Assembly: GCF_938045225.1 (NCBI RefSeq)
Contig: NZ_CALINL010000234.1
Location: 1 to 5,083 of the forward strand
Source: an uncultured Campylobacter sp.
Lineage (GTDB): Bacteria > Campylobacterota > Campylobacteria > Campylobacterales > Campylobacteraceae
Length of the DNA stretch: 5,083 bases
Direction: 5' to 3'
The stretch's first letter is position 1. Each line of letters opens with the position of its first letter. The notes under the pieces were generated by a model. That model did no database searches and was not told where the DNA came from. It saw nothing but the letters and a program-made list of their open reading frames with translations. The translations under genes and the position numbers were made by a program. This document shows, piece by piece, positions 1 to 5,083 of the stretch.

Positions 1-116
1 ATGATATCAGTAAACTTCTAGATGCTATAAAGAAAGTACATAGTATTAAAAAATCATCAATTCCAAATGATTATCTAACACTTTTTGATTTATTAAAAGA
101 TGAATATAAAAAATAG
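1..116 (+). CDS. 3' end of an unidentified protein gene (partial)
   Basis: A reading frame is open from the window's left edge (first complete codon at base 3) to a TAG stop at 114-116, giving the last 37 residues of a protein. The peptide is lysine- and leucine-rich and probably helical, ending in DLLKDEYKK. No start lies in the window and the fragment is too short to assign a family. Its composition is about 21% GC by hand count, against about 40-45% in samples of the regulator and viaA genes, so it may belong to a horizontally acquired neighbour. The call rests on the open frame, plausible residue composition and a stop followed by non-coding DNA. A chance open frame of this length in A+T-rich DNA is possible, so confidence is moderate. 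Confidence 0.5.
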   Translation, partial: DISKLLDAIKKVHSIKKSSIPNDYLTLFDLLKDEYKK

Positions 117-177
117 CGATACCGTAGTCAGATAGTAAGCAATATAAATACAAAAAAGAGACAAATATTTTACTACA

Positions 178-236
178 AAGATAGATTTGACGGCTTACTA
201 ATATCTTAAATATCCGTCAGACAAAATCTCTATCTT
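178..236. repeat. Imperfect inverted repeat (hairpin) between the convergent gene ends
   Basis: The left arm AAGATAGATTTGACGG (178-193) is complementary to the right arm at 214-236, which begins CCGTCA and ends TCTATCTT. TGACGG pairs with CCGTCA and AAGATAGA pairs with TCTATCTT, with a larger unpaired stretch on the right side. A short ATAT/ATAT pairing (201-204 with 210-213) sits inside the loop. It lies between two gene ends that face each other, so it could be a bidirectional terminator. However, no clean T-tract follows the stem on either strand, so termination is an inference. It could also be a remnant of a small element. Confidence 0.35.
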
Positions 237-278
237 AGAAAGCTTATATTTTAATGTTGCCACTAGTGTCAGGCTATG

Positions 279-1145
279 CTATTTCAAATAATCCCTAAGC
301 AAATTTTCAAATTTATCCCTTAAATTTAAAGGCTCTACTATCTTTATAAACGGTAGCCAATATTTTACAACCCGTAGTATCTCGTCATCGTAGGCTACTT
401 CCGTACTTATGATGATTTTATCCCCTTCTTCTTGCACTACTTCGTAGTTTGGCAAAAACTCTTTTCTCTTAAAATACTCCATAGCTTCGTTTTTGATTTC
501 AAGCGTAACCTTAAATTTAGCGTCCGAAAACCAGTTTGTGTCGTTTTTCTCGATACGTTTTAAAAACTCGGCGTTTGCAGAGAAGGTATCGCCCTTTATC
601 TTTATGCGTTTTATTTTAGAGAGCGTGAAGTTTTTTAGTTTGCCTTCGTCGTCCGCTAGTAGATACCATATGCCGCTATTATTTATTAGTTTATACGGCT
701 TTAGTTTGCGTTCTTTGTCGTTATATTCGCAATCTACTATACGGTTTTTGATGACTGCGGCGCTTACGGCTTCAAAGTCGTCTCTTGAAATTTGTATACT
801 TTCAAACCCTTGGTTTTTGATTAGATAGGCCTTGTTTAGCTTCTCGTTTAAAACGTCGCTGATAAATCTACTGTCTAGCTCGGGAAATAGCGACCTTGCG
901 CCAATTAGCGCGGCAAAAGCTTTTATATCTTTAAAGCCTAATTTGCCAAGAGCGCACTCCTCTAAAAAATACTTGCCGTTTTCTTTTTGGATAGGCAGGA
1001 TACTTAGTCGCTCAAAATCTCTTAAAATCGTTCTTTTATTTACGCTAAATTCCTCCACAAGTTCGTCTATGCTTAGCCTTGCACCGTCGTTTAGTCTGGT
1101 TAAGATACGAGATAACCTAAAGCCGATTTTGTCGTGAGAGCGCAT
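279..1145 (-). CDS. WYL-domain transcriptional regulator with N-terminal helix-turn-helix
   Basis: This 288-residue protein has the standard length and order of a WYL regulator. Residues about 10-60 form a DeoR/HTH_11-like winged helix, with the helix-turn-helix around LSIDELVEEFSVNKRTILRD (24-43). Residues about 125-190 form the WYL domain, with the name-giving W160-Y161-L162 in GIWYLLADDEGKLKNF. Residues about 205-288 match a WCX-type C-terminal extension (KVTLEI... and the later YWLPF segment). WYL domains are known to sense ligands, in several cases nucleic acids, and the family includes regulators of phage-defence loci such as BrxR and CapW. The ATG at 1145 is preceded by a strong AGGAAGGA ribosome binding site (complement of 1151-1158) five bases away, which supports this start. 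It is divergent from ravA across 107 bases, so it probably controls itself and ravA-viaA. Whether it represses or activates cannot be read from the sequence. Confidence 0.9.
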   Translation of the reverse strand: MRSHDKIGFRLSRILTRLNDGARLSIDELVEEFSVNKRTILRDFERLSILPIQKENGKYFLEECALGKLGFKDIKAFAALIGARSLFPELDSRFISDVLNEKLNKAYLIKNQGFESIQISRDDFEAVSAAVIKNRIVDCEYNDKERKLKPYKLINNSGIWYLLADDEGKLKNFTLSKIKRIKIKGDTFSANAEFLKRIEKNDTNWFSDAKFKVTLEIKNEAMEYFKRKEFLPNYEVVQEEGDKIIISTEVAYDDEILRVVKYWLPFIKIVEPLNLRDKFENLLRDYLK

Positions 1146-1173
1146 TTTAATCCTTCCTGTTTCAATTTGACGT

Positions 1174-1203
1174 ATTTTAGCTAATTTTTTCCTTGCGACG
1201 CAA
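1174..1203 (-). promoter_or_regulatory. Candidate promoter of the WYL regulator gene
   Basis: Read on the minus strand, TTGCGT (complement of 1198-1203) and TAAAAT (complement of 1174-1179) are separated by 18 bases. The -10-like box is preceded by TTAGC, and it lies about 28 bases upstream of the ATG. The -35-like box overlaps the palindrome TTGCGACGCAA (1193-1203) and the -10 overlaps one arm of a larger inverted repeat, an arrangement expected for autoregulation. Assignment is by consensus similarity only. Confidence 0.45.
1193..1203. promoter_or_regulatory. Palindrome TTGCG-A-CGCAA, candidate operator
   Basis: Two perfect 5-base arms flank a single central A in the middle of the divergent intergenic region. 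The site is G+C-rich compared with its surroundings. It overlaps the -35-like box of the regulator gene and the first bases of the element shared with the leader of the 203-residue gene. A dimeric regulator such as the adjacent WYL protein could bind here. This is an inference from symmetry and position. Confidence 0.4.
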
Positions 1204-1229
1204 CCTGTCTCGGCAATACGTTAAATTTT
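1197..1229 (+). promoter_or_regulatory. Shared promoter/operator element, copy upstream of ravA
   Basis: This 33-base segment aligns without gaps to 4372-4404, in front of the 203-residue gene, with 23 identical positions. The conserved blocks are GAC-x-CAACCTGTC at the left and GTTAAATTT at the right. It ends about 24 bases before the ravA start codon, comparable to the 29 bases in the second copy. TTAAAT (1221-1226) could be a -10 box 17 bases from a weak -35-like ACGCAA. Alternatively TAAAAT at 1231-1236 is the -10 box and the shared block is an operator. AAGGAAG at 1243-1249 is the ravA ribosome binding site. Confidence 0.5.
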
Positions 1230-1252
1230 CTAAAATCTAAAAAAGGAAGCCG

Positions 1253-2899
1253 ATGTATAAAAATAAAATTTCAAATCTCATCACAGCGATCTCTAGCGGG
1301 CTTTTTGAGCGCGAACATATCGTAGCTAACGTCCTTTTAGCCGTTATTGCAGGACAATCGGTGTTTTTATATGGAGTGCCGGGCACCGCTAAAAGCCTCA
1401 TAGCTCGCCGCATATCTTTAGCGTTTAAGGACGCTAAACACTTTGAATACCTAATGCAAAGATTTTCCACTCCAGACGAAGTTTTTGGCCCCGTAGACAT
1501 AAAAGAACTAAAAGAAGGACGATATATGCGTAAGATAGAGGGCTACTTGCCAAGTGCTAATTTTGCGTTTTTAGATGAAATTTTTAAAAGCTCACCGGCG
1601 ATCTTAAATACGCTACTAACTATAATAAACGAAAAAATATTTAGAAACGACGGCAAAGACGTAAAAGTCCCGTTGCATGCTTTAATAGCCGCCAGCAACG
1701 AGACGCCCGCGCAAGGAAGCGGGCTGGAGGCGCTTTACGATAGGCTAAATATGCGCCTTTTGGTTGAGCCATTAAAAGAGTGGGATAATTTTAAAAATTT
1801 GATTGAAGGCAAATTTGAGGAGGCAAATGTAAGCGATAATGAAAAAATCACGCTTGATGAGCTAAATTTGATAGCAAACGGAGCTAAAGCGGTCAAATTT
1901 AGCCCCCAAAGCCTTGAAATAATAAAAGAGATCAGAGAAAATATAGAAAAGCTTAATGTCAAAAACGATCAAGACGATAGTAGCGATCCGTATCAACAAA
2001 GCCGCCAAGAAACAAGCGATGTGCAAATTTTACAAGAAAATCAAAGCCAAATATATGTATCGGATAGGCGCTGGAAAAATTTAGCCCACATCTTAAAAAC
2101 CTCCGCATTTTTAAACGATAGAAGCGAAGTTTTGCCTGCGGACGTTTTGTTGCTAGCCAACTGTCTTTGGAGCGAAAAAGAGCAGATAGAAGCGATCAAA
2201 AATATTGTAACGCAAAGCGCGGGTAAAAATCTAAGCTCAAAGCTTATTATAGAGTTAGAACAAAGGGTTGCAAGACTCGCCGACGAGTACTATCAACTGT
2301 GTTTTTTGCAAGATGATGAATATAAAACTAAAAATTTTAACGGCATTCCACATTACGAATTTAGTATCAGACTAAACAAATACACCGATCCGAACGATCA
2401 AATAGATATTTTATTTTACGTTCCTTTTAGCCCATTTGAGGGTAATCCGCTAAACGAACGCGGAAACTACGAACGAAGGATATATTATACAAGGGATAGC
2501 GCCGTAAATATGGGATACTATATATCGGTAGATAAAGGCGCGCTAAGGGGTGGCTGGCTATCCGGGTCGTTTTTTCAGCAATACGTAAAAGGCATTAGCT
2601 CAGATCCTATCATGCCGATAGCCTTGCGTAAAAAAGGAGATATGATAGCAATCGATGCAAAGCTCAGGGATAGCAATTTAAACGAATGCGAGGAAATTTT
2701 AGGCGAGCTTGAAACGATAATGAATGAAACCAAAGCAAAGCTCGGCGATGATTTTAGTAAAAGCATTAATATATTTTTATCAGGTAATCAGCAAAATATC
2801 GTAGAAACTGCGCTATCAAATGAACTAAAGGCGCAAAAAAGACTAAAAACGAAGCTAAACCGCCTAAAAAAGGATATAAGCGTCCATGAGATCAGATAG
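1253..2899 (+). CDS. ravA: RavA-family MoxR AAA+ ATPase
   Basis: The protein has 548 residues; E. coli RavA has 498. It is a hexameric AAA+ ATPase of the MoxR group that works with the VWA protein ViaA and is thought to have chaperone-like remodelling activity. Visible motifs are Walker A GVPGTAKS (41-48), the family-typical block FEYLMQRFSTPDEVFGP (64-80), Walker B with FLDEI (106-110), sensor-1 ASNE (147-150), an arginine-finger region LYDRLNMRLL (161-170) and the sensor-2 segment YVSDRRWK (268-275). The segment KGALRGGWLSGSFFQQ (428-443) resembles the start of the E. coli LARA domain, which in E. coli binds the lysine decarboxylase LdcI. The last ~75 residues are helical and charged. Residues about 236-266 form a polar D/Q/S-rich insertion that E. 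coli RavA lacks. The ATG at 1253 follows AAGGAAG by five bases. The gene overlaps viaA by 14 bases, so the two are almost certainly co-transcribed. Confidence 0.95.
   Translation: MYKNKISNLITAISSGLFEREHIVANVLLAVIAGQSVFLYGVPGTAKSLIARRISLAFKDAKHFEYLMQRFSTPDEVFGPVDIKELKEGRYMRKIEGYLPSANFAFLDEIFKSSPAILNTLLTIINEKIFRNDGKDVKVPLHALIAASNETPAQGSGLEALYDRLNMRLLVEPLKEWDNFKNLIEGKFEEANVSDNEKITLDELNLIANGAKAVKFSPQSLEIIKEIRENIEKLNVKNDQDDSSDPYQQSRQETSDVQILQENQSQIYVSDRRWKNLAHILKTSAFLNDRSEVLPADVLLLANCLWSEKEQIEAIKNIVTQSAGKNLSSKLIIELEQRVARLADEYYQLCFLQDDEYKTKNFNGIPHYEFSIRLNKYTDPNDQIDILFYVPFSPFEGNPLNERGNYERRIYYTRDSAVNMGYYISVDKGALRGGWLSGSFFQQYVKGISSDPIMPIALRKKGDMIAIDAKLRDSNLNECEEILGELETIMNETKAKLGDDFSKSINIFLSGNQQNIVETALSNELKAQKRLKTKLNRLKKDISVHEIR
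2871..2888 (+). promoter_or_regulatory. Ribosome binding site and start of viaA inside the ravA 3' end
   Basis: AGGA at 2871-2874 lies 11 bases before the ATG at 2886, longer than the five-base spacing of the other three genes. No other ATG is found within the next 60 or so codons that would keep the ViaA N-terminus. The start lies within ravA, whose TAG stop is at 2897-2899. The long spacing and 14-base overlap suggest that viaA translation depends partly on ribosomes finishing ravA, which would couple the amounts of the two partners. Confidence 0.5.
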
Positions 2900-4373
2900 G
2901 GAGGATTTTTTATTTCAAATCCTGATAAACGAATGCTTGGTCGAATTTGCCGGTTTTGGCGGTAAGGGCTTGGCGGAAGCTATAAAAGAAGCCGTCAAAA
3001 AAGAAGAGATAAATTTTAAAAACGATCTTGGCTTAAATTTGATCGAACAACCAAATCCGCTAGACGCTCATGAGCGAGCAATGAGGCAAATGCAAATAAC
3101 ATTGCGCCGCGGTATCTACCTAGATAAGCTAGACATAGCCGATATCTCTGCTTTCTTACAGCTTTGCGGGAAGTTTTTTAGCTCCGAGCAAACCGATAAA
3201 TTTAATCAAATTTTACAAGATATTCAGAACAAAAAAAGCGACGAGAACGGCGGCGGTGCAAATACTCCCGAAACGGACGCCAAAAAAGATATGAACGAGA
3301 AGCTATTAAATTTGGCCGAGGAACTTTTAAAAAGCGCAGATGAAGCTAGACGCGAATATAGTGAAAAATTTGATAGCGACGTCATAAAAAACTACAAGAA
3401 AAAGATATATGCTGACATCAGGATGTATCTAAAAAAGATAAACGATATACAAGACTTTTTAACGGAATTTGGCTTTGATCAAAGCGAGGCTGAGTATCTA
3501 AGCTGGGGTCTTAGCACAGGAAGTAGTTTTAGTTGGTGGCTGGAGCACTTTAAAAAGTATCTAAAACACATAAAAAATGACACAAAACTAAAAGAAATTT
3601 GCGACAAGATCGGTAGAATAGACGGCAAAAAGGATAAATTTAAAGATGCGGATAGGTTTGAAAAAACCAAGATTAGACGTAACCAAAAAGAGGAGATCGA
3701 CGGCATAAAACTAGGTAGCGATATAGATAATCTCTTGCCTAGCGAGCTAGGGCTAACAGACCGGGATACGCAAATTTTATTTGATATAAAATTTGTAGAA
3801 AATAAGCTAACGTGCTTTGAAAGCTTTTCTACCGAGCAGATGAAAATATCCGATAAAATTTTATACAACGCCGATACCAAAGGACCCATCATACTTTGCG
3901 TAGATTTTAGCGGCTCTATGAGCGGAATCCCCGAAACCGTCGCAAAGGTAGCGACTAAAATGATAGCCGACATCGCAAGAGCAGAGGATAGGCTTTGTTA
4001 TGTATTAGGTTTTGATACGAGAGTGATCAAAATAGATCTAAACGGCAAAGAGGGCCTAAAAAATTTGGCCAAATTTTGCTACGAAGGCTATAGCGGCGGT
4101 GGTACTGATCTAACTCCTGCCGTAAGAGAGGCTCTAAAACTAATAAAAAAGGGCGGATATGCAAATGCCGATATTTTAACTATCTCGGATATGGTGTTTC
4201 CCGTAACGGATGAGATAAAAAATATAACCAAAGAGATAAAAAAAGGCGGTAGTAAAATTTATGCGCTGATAATCGCCGACGATAAATTTGAACCAGATGT
4301 AATTTTTGACGCGGCTTGGCAGAGAAAAAATCGAGAAAAAGCTAATATTTTTGAAGTTAGATACGAAAAATGA
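2886..4373 (+). CDS. viaA: ViaA-family VWA-domain partner of RavA
   Basis: The protein has 495 residues, close to E. coli ViaA (483). An N-terminal, mostly helical part (1 to about 320) precedes a C-terminal von Willebrand A domain (about 330-495). The domain has an intact MIDAS: D340-x-S342-x-S344 in CVDFSGSMSG, T407 in SGGGTDLT, and D435 in TISDM. The segment SDIDNLLPSELGL (278-290) matches the E. coli block DILRLLPPELATL just before the VWA domain. In E. coli, ViaA binds RavA, stimulates its ATPase activity and associates with the inner membrane; loss of the pair raises aminoglycoside tolerance. No signal peptide or membrane helix is visible, so it is cytoplasmic or peripheral. A Gly/Asn-rich, charged linker lies near residues 115-135. 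Gene overlap with ravA and the paired families make the assignment firm. The N-terminal half is more diverged from the E. coli protein. Confidence 0.93.
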   Translation: MRSDREDFLFQILINECLVEFAGFGGKGLAEAIKEAVKKEEINFKNDLGLNLIEQPNPLDAHERAMRQMQITLRRGIYLDKLDIADISAFLQLCGKFFSSEQTDKFNQILQDIQNKKSDENGGGANTPETDAKKDMNEKLLNLAEELLKSADEARREYSEKFDSDVIKNYKKKIYADIRMYLKKINDIQDFLTEFGFDQSEAEYLSWGLSTGSSFSWWLEHFKKYLKHIKNDTKLKEICDKIGRIDGKKDKFKDADRFEKTKIRRNQKEEIDGIKLGSDIDNLLPSELGLTDRDTQILFDIKFVENKLTCFESFSTEQMKISDKILYNADTKGPIILCVDFSGSMSGIPETVAKVATKMIADIARAEDRLCYVLGFDTRVIKIDLNGKEGLKNLAKFCYEGYSGGGTDLTPAVREALKLIKKGGYANADILTISDMVFPVTDEIKNITKEIKKGGSKIYALIIADDKFEPDVIFDAAWQRKNREKANIFEVRYEK

Positions 4374-4404
4374 CTCAACCTGTCGCTATGCAATGTTAAA
4401 TTTA
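4372..4404 (+). promoter_or_regulatory. Shared promoter/operator element, copy upstream of the 203-residue gene
   Basis: This is the second copy of the element at 1197-1229. It begins inside the viaA stop codon and carries GAC-T-CAACCTGTC, then GTTAAATTT (4395-4403), 29 bases before the ATG at 4433. TTAAAT (4396-4401) is 17 bases from ACTCAA, a promoter-like geometry identical to the ravA copy. No terminator hairpin is visible between viaA and the third gene, so that gene may be read both from its own promoter and through the operon. Confidence 0.5.
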
Positions 4405-4409
4405 CGTTG
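4391..4409. repeat. Imperfect palindrome overlapping the shared element
   Basis: CAATGTTAAATTTACGTTG reads almost the same on the other strand: 8 of its 9 base pairs around the central base match if the T/C position at base 4 and the T/A position at base 7 are inspected separately, and 16 of 19 columns are identical overall when the centre is counted. Half-sites are CAATGTTAA and CAACGTAAA. It overlaps the right block of the shared element and sits just before a TAATTT box (4410-4415). It is a candidate operator, although part of the symmetry comes from A+T runs. Confidence 0.35.
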
Positions 4410-4432
4410 TAATTTAAATCAAAGGAGATCAA

Positions 4433-5044
4433 ATGAGTTTAAACGTAGATTTTATTCAAAAGGCTAACGAGGCGGTAGCTAAAGCAAAGAGCTTTAAGAT
4501 GAGCGAACTAGCGGGTCAAATGCTAAATTTAACCCAAAGCATAAAGCTAACTAAAAAACCGATCGACAAAGATGAGCAAGAAATAGACGATATGTACTAT
4601 AAAGATACCTTTGGTCCCTTTGGAGGCGTGGCAAAAACTATCGGATACGCCGCTAAAACGGCTATGGGGCTAGATGAGTATAATGAAATAGACGAGAATA
4701 TCCTAAAAAAGCTATCTAGGATGGAGAGTAAATTTCACGAAAACTATTTGCCTGAGCTACTTTTTGAAATCGGCAAAGACTACGGCGAGCAGGAAAATAA
4801 TGCTATAAATTTAGCCATAAACCCGCTAGCCCAGATAGGTCTGGATACGGCTTTGATCAAATTTTATTGGACGCTAACTCAGCTCCAAATGGCCATAAGC
4901 GCTCAAAACCTACAAGCTGGTATGAACGGAAGCAGTAAGGTAAGCAAGATGAAAGATGCGCTAAGGCAACTACAGGCTATGGCGCAAAACCTGGCGAGTA
5001 TTGCCGCGGAGTATGATTGGGAAATGCAACTTATAAAACTATAA
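4433..5044 (+). CDS. Uncharacterised protein encoded next to ravA-viaA
   Basis: I do not recognise this 203-residue protein. It is strongly helical by composition and has no cysteine, signal peptide or evident membrane helix. Residues 1-40 form a charged helix-forming N-terminus. Residues 57-80 contain a glycine/alanine-rich segment beginning KDTFGPFGG, which may be a flexible or membrane-touching loop. Residues 85-125 are acidic and charged. Residues 137-160 and 170-203 look like amphipathic helices with regularly spaced Leu, Met and Ile and several Gln, compatible with a helical bundle or coiled coil. The ATG is preceded by AAGGAG (4422-4427) at five-base spacing. The gene is 59 bases downstream of viaA on the same strand, and its leader carries the element also found before ravA. 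This context suggests a co-regulated partner, adaptor or client of RavA-ViaA. No enzymatic motif is visible and function cannot be assigned. Confidence 0.8.
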   Translation: MSLNVDFIQKANEAVAKAKSFKMSELAGQMLNLTQSIKLTKKPIDKDEQEIDDMYYKDTFGPFGGVAKTIGYAAKTAMGLDEYNEIDENILKKLSRMESKFHENYLPELLFEIGKDYGEQENNAINLAINPLAQIGLDTALIKFYWTLTQLQMAISAQNLQAGMNGSSKVSKMKDALRQLQAMAQNLASIAAEYDWEMQLIKL

Positions 5045-5083
5045 AAAAGCATTCTTAAAAATTTATAGACTATTTTTTAAAAA

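Larger units (their letters stand above)
1164..1227. repeat. Long inverted repeat with 13-base arms in the divergent promoter region
   Basis: The left arm AATTTGACGTATT (1164-1176) and the right arm AATACGTTAAATT (1215-1227) are reverse complements at 12 of 13 positions. The left arm overlaps the candidate -10 of the regulator gene. The right arm ends three bases before the TAAAAT box in front of ravA. The palindrome at 1193-1203 lies between them, near the centre. The layout suggests paired operator half-sites, possibly bound cooperatively, that control both directions. Confidence 0.45.

Noticed and set aside
493..1137. Two plus-strand open frames opposite the WYL regulator
   Set aside because: Both are antisense shadows of a well-supported regulator. 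Their Ser/Phe/Leu-rich translations resemble no protein family I know.
3479..3973. A 164-codon minus-strand open frame within the viaA region
   Set aside because: It lies opposite a clearly recognisable ViaA coding sequence including the MIDAS motif. Its serine/leucine/isoleucine-rich product is typical of an antisense shadow, and there is no convincing start context.
4374..4432. A transcription terminator between viaA and the third gene
   Set aside because: No stem followed by a T-tract is visible. The symmetry present (4391-4409) fits an operator better, so read-through remains possible.
5055..5080. A+T-only inverted repeat TTAAAAA ... TTTTTAA after the third gene, considered as a terminator
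   Set aside because: The stem contains only A-T pairs, has no G+C core, and the window ends at base 5083. In such A+T-rich DNA this is expected by chance; a terminator may lie beyond the edge.
1..5083. CRISPR arrays, transfer RNA genes and insertion-sequence ends
   Set aside because: No regularly spaced direct repeats, cloverleaf-like segments, transposase reading frames or flanking terminal repeats were seen on either strand.

Overview
This 5,083-base window looks like chromosomal DNA of a Campylobacter-type epsilonproteobacterium. The evidence is the A+T-rich but not extreme composition of the main genes (samples of about 40-45% GC), the very frequent AAATTT words, TTA/CTA leucine and ATA isoleucine codons, short intergenic gaps, and A-rich leaders carrying AAGGA-type ribosome binding sites. 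Genus or species is an inference from style only; one of the higher-GC Campylobacter species would fit.

Layout. Bases 1-116 hold the last 37 codons of an unrecognised plus-strand gene cut by the window edge. It is much more A+T-rich (about 21% GC by hand count) than the rest. Bases 117-278 are non-coding and contain an imperfect hairpin. A minus-strand gene (279-1145) encodes a WYL-domain transcriptional regulator with an N-terminal helix-turn-helix. A 107-base divergent intergenic region follows, with promoter-like sequences on both strands and nested inverted repeats. Then come three plus-strand genes. The first (1253-2899) encodes a RavA-family MoxR AAA+ ATPase. The second (2886-4373), overlapping it by 14 bases, encodes a ViaA-family protein with a C-terminal VWA domain and an intact metal-binding (MIDAS) motif. 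The third (4433-5044) encodes a 203-residue protein that I do not recognise.

How they may work together. RavA and ViaA are known partners in Escherichia coli, where they act as a chaperone-like ATPase pair near the inner membrane and affect aminoglycoside sensitivity and respiratory enzymes. Here the pair is divergent from a WYL regulator, a family that often controls stress-responsive or phage-defence loci. The unknown third gene has its own leader, and this carries a roughly 33-base element also found in front of ravA (23 of 33 positions identical without gaps). That shared element is the most informative signal in the window. It suggests that the unknown gene is co-regulated with ravA-viaA, possibly by the WYL protein, and so may be a third component or client of the system.
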